This document shows positions 53,196 through 60,527 of a DNA stretch of 64,000 nucleotides, in pieces. Position 1 is the first letter of the stretch. Each line of letters starts with the position of its first letter. A model generated the notes under the pieces. It was not told the DNA's origin, ran no database searches, and saw nothing but the letters and a program-made list of their open reading frames with translations. Location: the NCBI RefSeq assembly GCF_000382045.1, contig NZ_KB907454.1, positions 1-64,000 on the forward strand. The letters are read 5' to 3'. Made by a program: the position numbers and the translations under genes. The DNA comes from Variovorax atrisoli 110B (GTDB taxonomy: Bacteria; Pseudomonadota; Gammaproteobacteria; Burkholderiales; Burkholderiaceae_C).

Positions 53196-55355
53196 TCATG
53201 CGGGCTGCAGCGCGCGAACGAACGCGCCGCGCAGGCCATGCAGCAGCCGCTCATGCCACTTCGGGTTCTGCACCACCTCCGCCCGGTAGAAGCTCGGGCA
53301 CAGCGTGGCCGCATGCGCATTCGCGCCGCACAGGCCGCAGCCCACGCAGCCGTCGATCACGGTGGCCACGGGGTCCACCTTCAGCGGATCGGGGTTGTCG
53401 CGCAGCGTGAGCGTGGGGCAGCCCGACAGGCGGATGCAGGCGTGGTCGCCGTTGCACACGTCCTCGTCGACGCCGTACTTCACGCGCACCACGCGCTCGC
53501 CTTTCTTCAGCAGGCTGGCGATCCAGGGCTTGATGCGGCGCTGGCGCTCCAGCTGGCATTCGCCCTCGGCGATCACCACCTTCAGGCCGTCGAAGTCGCT
53601 GGTGAGCGCCTCGGTCAGCGTCTTGCGCATGCGCTCCACGTCGTAGGTGGTGACGGTGCGCATCCACTGCACGCCCAGGCCCTTGAGCGTGGCCTCGATG
53701 GTCTGGTTCTTGTCGACCAGGCTCTGCTGCTTGTCCTCGGCGCGTTCCTTGATCTCGTCGTCGGGCGTGGAGATGATGTCCTGCGTGCCGGTGGCCGAGG
53801 TGTAGCCGTTCTTGAAGATCAGCAGTACCGCATCGTCGCCGTTGAAGAGCGCGCTCTGCACGCCGGTGAGCAGCCCGTTGTGCCAGAAGCCCCCGTCTCC
53901 CATGATCGAGAGCGTGCGCCGGTTCATCATCGGCGCCACGCCCGCGCGGCTCGCGAGGCTCATGCCGTAGCCCAGGATGGAGTGGCCCATCGAGAAGGGC
54001 TCGAAGGTGCCGAAGGCGTGGCAGCCGATGTCGGCGGCCACGTGCACCGGCCCGGTCTCCTGCTGCGCGAGCTTGAGGGCGGAGAACACCGGCCGCTCCG
54101 GGCAGCCGACGCAGAAGCTCGGCGGCCGGTTGGGCAGCGGCGAGCTCAGCCGGCGGGCCACGGCCTCGCGGCGCTCGCGGTTGCCCGCCAGCCAGGCCTG
54201 GGCCGAGGAGGAGGCCTCGTCCGCCTCGATGTACTTCGCTGCGAAGGCGCCGATGCCGCCGGAGAGCATCTCCACGCCGTACTCGCCCGCGGAGGGCAGC
54301 ATGTCCTTGCCGTGCAGCGGGGTCTGGATGTCGCGCCGGCGCAGCAGCGTGGCGATGTCCTGCTCGATGTATTCGGGCTGGCCTTCCTCCACCACCAGCA
54401 CCGCGCGCTTGCCCACGCAGAAGTCGGCGACCTGCTCGGGCACCAGCGGGTAGGTCACGTTGAGCACGAGGATCGGGATGTCCGTCTCGCCGAAGGCATC
54501 GGCCAGCCCGTGCTGTTGCAGGCTGCGGATCAGCGCGTTGTAGAGACCGCCCTGCACCACGATGCCGAGGTCGGCATGGCGCCGCCCGGGCATCAGTTCG
54601 TTGAGGCCGTGCTCGGCGATGTAGCGGCGCGCGGCCGGAATGCGTGCCTCTCCCTTGAGCTTCTCGTGCCTGAAGGTGACGGGCGGGTGTGCGAGTCGCA
54701 TGTAGTCGAAGCCGGCGGGCTCCTCCATCAGCGCACGGGTGGAGACGGCGGGCCGCACGTTGTCCTTGCACTCGAAGCTGCCGCGCACGTGGCAGGTGCG
54801 GATGCGCAGCTCCATCAGGCAGGGCATGTTCGAGCTTTCCGAGAGGCGGAAGCCCTCCTCCACCATGCGCACCATCACGCCGAGGTCGGGCCTGGGGTCG
54901 AGCAGGCACATGCTCGACTTGAGCGCGTAGGCGTGTGTGCGCTCCTGGATCACGCTGGCGCCTTCGCCGTAGTCCTCGCCCACCACGATGAGCACGCCGC
55001 CTGTCACGCCCGGCGACGACAGGTTCGACAGCGCGTCGGCCGCCACGTTGGTGCCGACGATGGACTTCCACGTCACGGCGCCGCGCAGCGGGTAGTGGAT
55101 GGAGGCGCCGAGCATCGCCGCGGCCGAGGCCTCGTTGGAGCAGGCCTCAACGTGCACGCCCAGCTCGTCCATGTAGGCCTTGCCCTGGACCATCACATCG
55201 AGCAGGTGCGAGACGGGAGCGCCCTGGTAGCCGCCGACGTAGGCCACGCCCGACTGCAGCAGGCCCTTGGTGATCGCGAGGATGCCCTCGCCGTGGAAGG
55301 TGTCGCCCGCGCCGAGGCGCAGCATCTCCACTTCCTTGCTGAATGAAACTTCCAT
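53196..55355 (-). CDS. iorA: Indolepyruvate ferredoxin oxidoreductase alpha subunit (IorA)
   Basis: TPP-dependent subunit, 719 residues. N-terminal pyrimidine-binding domain (GNEA-equivalent CSNEASAAAMLGASIHY), TPP/Mg-binding domain with MGDGGFWHNGLLTG and FKNGYTSATGTQD, and GCPERPVFSALK near 412. The C-terminus carries ferredoxin-type cysteines: VCNGDHACIRLSGCP and CVGCGLCGANAHAATLCP, for one or two 4Fe-4S clusters. Known IorAB decarboxylates indolepyruvate, phenylpyruvate and related acids to aryl-acetyl-CoA. First gene of an eight-gene minus-strand run, divergent from a LysR regulator, with a possible operator between. Confidence 0.92.
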   Translation of the reverse strand: MEVSFSKEVEMLRLGAGDTFHGEGILAITKGLLQSGVAYVGGYQGAPVSHLLDVMVQGKAYMDELGVHVEACSNEASAAAMLGASIHYPLRGAVTWKSIVGTNVAADALSNLSSPGVTGGVLIVVGEDYGEGASVIQERTHAYALKSSMCLLDPRPDLGVMVRMVEEGFRLSESSNMPCLMELRIRTCHVRGSFECKDNVRPAVSTRALMEEPAGFDYMRLAHPPVTFRHEKLKGEARIPAARRYIAEHGLNELMPGRRHADLGIVVQGGLYNALIRSLQQHGLADAFGETDIPILVLNVTYPLVPEQVADFCVGKRAVLVVEEGQPEYIEQDIATLLRRRDIQTPLHGKDMLPSAGEYGVEMLSGGIGAFAAKYIEADEASSSAQAWLAGNRERREAVARRLSSPLPNRPPSFCVGCPERPVFSALKLAQQETGPVHVAADIGCHAFGTFEPFSMGHSILGYGMSLASRAGVAPMMNRRTLSIMGDGGFWHNGLLTGVQSALFNGDDAVLLIFKNGYTSATGTQDIISTPDDEIKERAEDKQQSLVDKNQTIEATLKGLGVQWMRTVTTYDVERMRKTLTEALTSDFDGLKVVIAEGECQLERQRRIKPWIASLLKKGERVVRVKYGVDEDVCNGDHACIRLSGCPTLTLRDNPDPLKVDPVATVIDGCVGCGLCGANAHAATLCPSFYRAEVVQNPKWHERLLHGLRGAFVRALQPA

Positions 55356-55444
55356 CTTGTCTCTGTCTCTTCTTTTGTTCTGGGGCCCGGTGGGGTTCTG
55401 GGGGGCCGGTGGGGAAACGGGAGTGTGGTCGGCGGTGCGCCATA

Positions 55445-55460
55445 CCTCAATAAAATGAGG
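55445..55460. promoter_or_regulatory. CCTCA-N6-TGAGG inverted repeat upstream of LysR and iorA
   Basis: Sequence CCTCAATAAAATGAGG, in the divergent spacer, 13-28 bases before the LysR ATG chosen here (55473) and about 90 bases from the iorA start. LysR-type regulators typically bind a dyad in such a position and control the divergent gene. An ATG at 55455 falls inside the repeat, which makes it a poor start. Confidence 0.5.
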
Positions 55461-55472
55461 CAGCTATCCAAT

Positions 55473-56387
55473 ATGAACACGGTGCATATCGACACGGTCG
55501 ACCTCAACCTGCTGCGGCTCTTCGACGCGGTCTACCGCGCGCGCAACGTGAGCCGCGCGGCCGAGGCGCTCGGCCTGACGCAGCCGGCGGCCAGCCACGG
55601 CCTGACCCGGCTGCGCCTGCTGCTGGGCGATGCGCTGTTCACCCGCACCCCCGGCGGCGTGGCGCCCACGCCGCGCGCCGACCGCCTGGCGGTGGCCGTG
55701 CAGGCGGCGCTGGCCACGCTGGAAAGGGCGCTGCACGAGCCCGACCGCTTCGAGCCGCAGGTGTCGCGCAAGACCTTCCGCATCCACATGAGCGACATCG
55801 GCGAAGGGCGCTTCCTGCCCGCGCTGATGGCGCGGCTGCGCGAGCTGTCGCCCGGCGTGCGGGTCGAGACGATGCCGCTGGCGCCGGGCGACATCGCCGC
55901 CGGCCTCGACAGCGGCAAGGTCGACTTCGCCTTCGGCTTCCTGCCCGGGGTGAAGGACACCCAGCGTGCCCAGTTGCTGAAGGACCGCTACATCGTGCTG
56001 CTGCGCAAGGACCACCCCTTCGTCAGGCGCAGGCGCAGCGGGCAGGCGCTGCTGGAGGCCCTGCAGGAACTCGACTACGTGGCGGTGCGCACGCATGCCG
56101 AGACGCTGCGCATCCTGCAGCTGCTCAACCTGGAAGACCGGCTGCGGCTGACGACGGAGCACTTCATGGTGCTGCCGGCCATCGTGCGCGCGACCGACCT
56201 CGCCGTGGTGATGCCGCGCAACATCGCGCGCGGCTTCGCGCAGGAGGGCGGCTACGCCATCGTCGAGCCGCCCTTTCCGCTGCGCGACTTCACCGTGTCG
56301 CTGCACTGGAGCAAGCGCTTCGAGGCCGACCCGGGCAACCGCTGGCTCAGGCAGGTCATCACCGAGCTGTTCTCCGAGCGGGCGTAG
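55473..56387 (+). CDS. LysR-family regulator divergent from iorA
   Basis: LysR-type regulator of about 304 residues. HTH at about 8-65 (LNLLRLFDAVYRARNVSRAAEALGLTQPAASHGLTRLRLLLGDALFTRTP), then a periplasmic-binding-protein-like effector domain (about 90-300). Divergent from iorA, sharing a short spacer with a dyad, so it probably controls the ior-TRAP cluster in response to its substrate. ATG 55473 (MNTVHIDTVDL) preferred over 55455, which lies within the dyad. Confidence 0.9.
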   Translation: MNTVHIDTVDLNLLRLFDAVYRARNVSRAAEALGLTQPAASHGLTRLRLLLGDALFTRTPGGVAPTPRADRLAVAVQAALATLERALHEPDRFEPQVSRKTFRIHMSDIGEGRFLPALMARLRELSPGVRVETMPLAPGDIAAGLDSGKVDFAFGFLPGVKDTQRAQLLKDRYIVLLRKDHPFVRRRRSGQALLEALQELDYVAVRTHAETLRILQLLNLEDRLRLTTEHFMVLPAIVRATDLAVVMPRNIARGFAQEGGYAIVEPPFPLRDFTVSLHWSKRFEADPGNRWLRQVITELFSERA

Positions 56388-56506
56388 CCGGCCCCCGCCT
56401 GCCGCGGGCCGGCAGAAAAGAAGCGGGCGACGGCCAACGTTTTTCCGGGGACGGACGTTGAACGTTCATTCCCTGGTCAGGCTCGCCGTGCCACCATCCG
56501 CCCCAC

Positions 56507-57760
56507 ATGAAGAAACTCATCCCCTCGTTCCTGCGACACGTAGGCCCCGGCGTCGTCACCGGAGCGGCCGACGACGACCCGTCGGGCATTGCCACCTACA
56601 CCCAGGCCGGCGCCCAGTTCGGCACCGGGCTGCTGTGGACGGTGTTCCTGTCGCTGCCCTTCATGGTGGCGATCCAGCTGGTGTCGGCGCGCATCGGGCG
56701 GGTCACGGGCAAGGGCGTGGCGGCCAACCTGCGCGAGCACATGCCGCGCGGCTTCCTGATCGTGCTGGTGTCGCTGCTGGTGGTGGCCAACACCATCAAC
56801 ATCGCGGCCGACATCGCCGCGATGGGCGAGGCGCTGCAGCTGGTGGTGGGCGGCGGGGCGCACTTCCACGCGCTGGTGTTCGGCGTGGTGACGGTGCTGC
56901 TGCAGGTGTTCGTTCCCTACCGCAAGCTGGCGCACATCCTCAAGTGGCTCACGCTCACGCTGTTCGCCTATGTGGCGGCGGTGTTCTCGGTGCAGGTGCC
57001 CTGGGCGCAGGTGCTGCACGACCTGGTGGTGCCCAGGCTGCAGTGGCGCGGCGACTACTGGATGATGATCGTGGCGCTGCTGGGCACCACCATCTCCCCG
57101 TACCTGTTCTTCTGGCAGGCCTCGCAGGAGGTGGAGGAGCTGCGGCTCAAGGGCGGGCGCAAGGGCTCCGAGCAGGAGGTGCGGCACGACCTGAAGCGGG
57201 TGCGGCTCGATACCTGGATGGGCATGACCTTCTCCAACCTGATCGCCTTCTTCGTGATGGTGGTGGGCGCGGCGGTGCTGTATGCGGGCGGGGTGCACGA
57301 CGTGACCTCCGCCGCCCAGGCCGCCGAGGCGCTGCGCCCGCTGGCCGGCGACTTCGCGTTCCTGCTGTTCGCCGGCGGCATCATCGCCACCGGGCTGCTG
57401 GCCGTTCCGGTGCTCGCGTCCTCGGCCGCCTATGCGGTGGCCGAGGCCTTCGGCTGGGAAGAGGGGCTGGAGCGGCACTGGCGCGAGGCCAAGGAGTTCT
57501 ACGCGATCATCGCCGTGGCCACGCTGGTGGGCACGGCGCTCGACTTCACGCCGATCGATCCCATGAAGGCGCTCTACTGGAGCGCCGTCATCAACGGCGT
57601 CGTGGCCGTGCCGATCATGGCGGCCATGATGATCCTCGTGACCCGCGAGAAGGTCATGGGCGTCTTCACCTCGGGCCGCCGCACCCGCTGGCTGGGCTGG
57701 GGCGGCACCGCGCTGATGGGCTTCGCCGCGCTGATGATGGGGTGGGACCTGGTGCGCTGA
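56507..57760 (+). CDS. NRAMP-family transporter with divergent metal-site motifs
   Basis: Inner-membrane protein of 417 residues with about 11 membrane segments, NRAMP/SLC11 superfamily. The first-helix metal motif, DPGN in manganese/iron carriers, is D24-P-S-G here (AADDDPSGIATY). The sixth-helix MPH motif is replaced by S197-P-Y (GTTISPYLFFWQASQEVEE), so the metal-coordinating Met is absent. This pattern resembles the NRAMP-related branch that includes NRMT-type Mg2+/Mn2+ carriers rather than MntH. Intact loop VRLDTWMGMTFSNLIAFFVMV. Magnesium or another hard cation is a plausible substrate; a non-metal solute is possible. Its gene stands 119 bases after the LysR gene. Confidence 0.87.
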   Translation: MKKLIPSFLRHVGPGVVTGAADDDPSGIATYTQAGAQFGTGLLWTVFLSLPFMVAIQLVSARIGRVTGKGVAANLREHMPRGFLIVLVSLLVVANTINIAADIAAMGEALQLVVGGGAHFHALVFGVVTVLLQVFVPYRKLAHILKWLTLTLFAYVAAVFSVQVPWAQVLHDLVVPRLQWRGDYWMMIVALLGTTISPYLFFWQASQEVEELRLKGGRKGSEQEVRHDLKRVRLDTWMGMTFSNLIAFFVMVVGAAVLYAGGVHDVTSAAQAAEALRPLAGDFAFLLFAGGIIATGLLAVPVLASSAAYAVAEAFGWEEGLERHWREAKEFYAIIAVATLVGTALDFTPIDPMKALYWSAVINGVVAVPIMAAMMILVTREKVMGVFTSGRRTRWLGWGGTALMGFAALMMGWDLVR

Positions 57761-57943
57761 AGAGGGCCCCGGACGCGGCGCGGTATTCTCGGAGCCCGCT
57801 TTCTCGCGTTTTTCGCTTCCCGTTCCCCGCTCCCGCTGCCTTCCCCGCTCCCGAATGTCCGTTCCGTCCGTAGCGCTGCGCGTTGTCCGCGCGCGCCTCT
57901 CCCACCCTGCGCTTCCTTCCGCCGCACCCTGAGGCCTCCTGCG

Positions 57944-58723
57944 GTGCAAGCGATCCTTTCCCAGGCCGGCCCCGTGCTGGTCTTCATGGCCTGCGTGGCG
58001 CTGGCCACCTATGCGCAGAACCTCACCGGCTTCGCGTTCAGCCTGATCCTGCTCGGGCTGGTGTCGGTGCTGCACGTCGCCAGCGTGAGCGATACCGCCA
58101 ACGCGGCCACCGTCCTGAGCCTCATCAATGCCTGGACGTATTTCCGCGCCCGGCCGGGCGTGGTGCCCTGGCAGCTGATGAAGCCGGCGCTCAACGGCAG
58201 CACGGTGGGCGTGATCGTCGGCCTGATGCTGCTGACCTGGCTCAGCGGCGGCGCGGTCGACTGGCTGCGCGGGCTGCTGGGCGTGTCGATCCTGGGCTGC
58301 GCGGTGCTGCTGGTACTGCAGGCCAGGCCTCTGCCGGCGGTGTCGGGGCGCGCGAGCTTCGCGCTGATCGGGGGGCTGTCGGGCGTGCTGGGCGGGCTGT
58401 TCTCGAGTTCGGGGCCGCCCATCGTCTTCCACATGTACCGCCAGCCGCTGGACCGCGAGCTGGTGCGGCGCGCGCTGCTGCTGATGTTCGCCTTCAACTC
58501 GCTGGTGCGGCTGGTGATCGTGGTGCCCACGGGGCATTTCTCGCTGCGCTCGGCACTGCTGGCCGGCTGCGCGATGCCCGTGGTCTACGGGGTGACGCGG
58601 CTGCACCACCGCCTGCCCAACAGGCTGCAGCCGCGCACGCTCAAGTGGCTGGTCGGCGGGCTGCTCGCGGTGGCGGGCTCGACGCTGGTGGCCACCGCCT
58701 GGGTGGCCATCGCGCAGCGCTGA
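57944..58723 (+). CDS. TauE/SafE (TSUP) family permease
   Basis: Integral membrane protein of 259 residues with about eight segments, in the two-half arrangement of TSUP/TauE-SafE proteins: NLTGFAFSLILLGLVSVL and PALNGSTVGVIVGLMLL in the first half, GLSGVLGGLFSSSGPPIVFHMYRQPLD in the second. Members export sulfite, sulfoacetate or other small organic/sulfur anions. The start is GTG 57944 with GAGG about 9 bases upstream. It precedes xdhA by 188 bases; no clear functional tie. Confidence 0.85.
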   Translation: MQAILSQAGPVLVFMACVALATYAQNLTGFAFSLILLGLVSVLHVASVSDTANAATVLSLINAWTYFRARPGVVPWQLMKPALNGSTVGVIVGLMLLTWLSGGAVDWLRGLLGVSILGCAVLLVLQARPLPAVSGRASFALIGGLSGVLGGLFSSSGPPIVFHMYRQPLDRELVRRALLLMFAFNSLVRLVIVVPTGHFSLRSALLAGCAMPVVYGVTRLHHRLPNRLQPRTLKWLVGGLLAVAGSTLVATAWVAIAQR

Positions 58724-58816
58724 ACCCCGCCCCGGCGCCGCGCCGAGATCGCCGAGTGGCCCGGGAATTGCAACCCCCACGCAAGGGTTTCCCCGTACGT
58801 GGCATACCGGCCCCCA

Positions 58817-58843
58817 CATACGCGTTATGGGCACCCGCGTATG
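58817..58843. promoter_or_regulatory. CATACGCG-N11-CGCGTATG inverted repeat upstream of xdhA
   Basis: Perfect 8-base arms separated by 11 bases, 68 bases before the xdhA ATG. It is unrelated to the TGTATACA sites. It may be the binding site of the LysR protein encoded downstream of xdhB or of another regulator. Confidence 0.5.
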
Positions 58844-58911
58844 CAAGAGGCCGGACAAGCCGCTAACGTCCATGACCGACCCACGAAGGGTCGCCCACGA
58901 GCCCTAAAAGC

Positions 58912-60525
58912 ATGAGCACCGACAGCAGCAAGATTCAACCGATCCGCTTCTTCCATCGCGGAAAGATCGTCGACGTCACCGGCGTCCATCCGACCCGTTC
59001 CGTGCTCGACTGGCTGCGCGAGGACGCCCGCTGCACCGGCACCAAGGAAGGCTGCAACGAAGGCGACTGCGGCGCCTGCACCGTCGTCATCGGCGAACTG
59101 GCCACCGACCCCCAGGCCCCCGGCACCATCGACGGCCTGAGCCTGCAGACCGTCAACGCCTGCATCCAGTTCCTGCCCACGCTGCACGGCAAGGCCCTGT
59201 TCACGGTCGAAGACCTCAAGGCGCAGGCGCAGTGCCTGCCGAAGACGCAGACCGGCAGCAACGGCAAGCACGCGGTGCACACGCTGCACCCCGTCCAGCA
59301 GGCCATGGTCGACTGCCACGGCTCCCAGTGCGGCTTCTGCACGCCCGGCTTCGTGATGTCGCTGTGGGCCAGCTACGAGCACCACCAGGCCGAAGGCACC
59401 CAGCCCACCCGCCAGCAGCTGGCCGACGAGCTCTCGGGCAACCTGTGCCGCTGCACCGGCTACCGTCCCATCCTCGACGCCGGCCAGCGCATGTTCGACC
59501 TGCCTGCCGTGCGCCTCGACACGAAGCCCGTGGTCGCCGCGCTCACCGCACTGAAGAACGAGGGCTTCGACTACGCCGCGCCGCTGGGCGCGCGCATCGA
59601 CCACTTCCACGCCCCGAAGACGCTGGCCCAGCTCGCCGCCCTGCGCGAGCAGAAGCCGCGCGCGCAGCTGCTGGCCGGCTCCACCGACGTGGGCCTGTGG
59701 GTCAACAAGCAGTTCCGCGACCTGGGCGACATCATCTACGTGGGCGACGTGGCCGAGCTGAAGACCATCGAGGATCGCCCGGACAACGGTGGCGAGCTCT
59801 ACATCGGCGCCGGCGCCTCGCTCGAATCCGCCTTCGCGGCGCTGGTGGAACGCGTTCCCAGCCTGGCCGAGGTGTGGCTGCGCTTCGCCTCGCCGCCGAT
59901 CCGCCATGCCGGCACCATGGGCGGCAACGTGGCCAACGGCTCGCCCATCGGCGATTCGCCGCCTGTGCTGATGTCGCTGGACGCGCAGATCGAGCTGCGC
60001 CGCGGCGACGCCGTGCGCCGCATGCCGTTGCCCGATTTCTACTTGGACTACATGAAGAACCAGCTGCAGCCGGGCGAGTTCGTCCAGGGGCTGGCCATTC
60101 CGCATGCCGCGATGAAGCGGCAGGTGCGCGCCTACAAGATCAGCAAGCGCTTCGACTGCGACATCTCGGCGCTGTGCGCGGGCTTCGCCATCGAGCTCGA
60201 GGCGGGCAGCGACACGGTGAAGGCCGTGCGCCTGGCCTTCGGCGGCATGGCCGCCGTGGTCAAGCGTGCCGCGAACGCCGAGGCCGCGCTGGTCGGCAAG
60301 CCGTGGACGCAGGCCAGCGTCGCCACCGCCAAGCTCGCGCTGGCTCAAGACTTCAAGCCGTTGTCGGACATGCGCGCATCGGCCGACTACCGGCTGCTGG
60401 TGGCGCAGAACCTCATCCAGCGCCTCTGGCTCGAAACGCGAGCGGAGGAGGCGTTGCCGATCGAGGAAACCAGCGTGTGGAGCGTGATGCCCCATGCCGT
60501 CAATGCGGCTGCTCAAGGAGTCTGA
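58912..60525 (+). CDS. xdhA: Xanthine dehydrogenase small subunit (2Fe-2S and FAD)
   Basis: 537 residues. N-terminal 2Fe-2S domain with Cys48, Cys53, Cys56 and Cys84 (CNEGDCGACTVVIGEL, VNACIQF). Second 2Fe-2S domain with CGFC (140-143) and CRC (179-181). FAD-binding domain at about 215-400 (LAGSTDVGLWVNKQFR, GTMGGNVANGSPIGDSPP) and a C-terminal CO dehydrogenase flavoprotein-type domain (about 400-510). It passes electrons from the molybdenum site to NAD. Followed by xdhB with a 2-base gap. Together they oxidise hypoxanthine and xanthine to urate. Confidence 0.95.
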   Translation: MSTDSSKIQPIRFFHRGKIVDVTGVHPTRSVLDWLREDARCTGTKEGCNEGDCGACTVVIGELATDPQAPGTIDGLSLQTVNACIQFLPTLHGKALFTVEDLKAQAQCLPKTQTGSNGKHAVHTLHPVQQAMVDCHGSQCGFCTPGFVMSLWASYEHHQAEGTQPTRQQLADELSGNLCRCTGYRPILDAGQRMFDLPAVRLDTKPVVAALTALKNEGFDYAAPLGARIDHFHAPKTLAQLAALREQKPRAQLLAGSTDVGLWVNKQFRDLGDIIYVGDVAELKTIEDRPDNGGELYIGAGASLESAFAALVERVPSLAEVWLRFASPPIRHAGTMGGNVANGSPIGDSPPVLMSLDAQIELRRGDAVRRMPLPDFYLDYMKNQLQPGEFVQGLAIPHAAMKRQVRAYKISKRFDCDISALCAGFAIELEAGSDTVKAVRLAFGGMAAVVKRAANAEAALVGKPWTQASVATAKLALAQDFKPLSDMRASADYRLLVAQNLIQRLWLETRAEEALPIEETSVWSVMPHAVNAAAQGV

Positions 60526-60527
60526 CC

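Noticed and set aside
51456..55346. Plus-strand open frame of about 1,300 codons
   Set aside because: Antisense shadow of iorA and iorB, which carry clear domains on the minus strand.
56477..58873. Minus-strand open frame of about 800 codons
   Set aside because: Antisense to the NRAMP and TSUP genes; His/Gln/Arg-rich product without a recognisable motif.
59232..60527. N-terminal extension of xdhB by about 430 codons
   Set aside because: The extension reads xdhA in a wrong frame; the ATG at 60528 has AAGGAG and a family-typical N-terminus.
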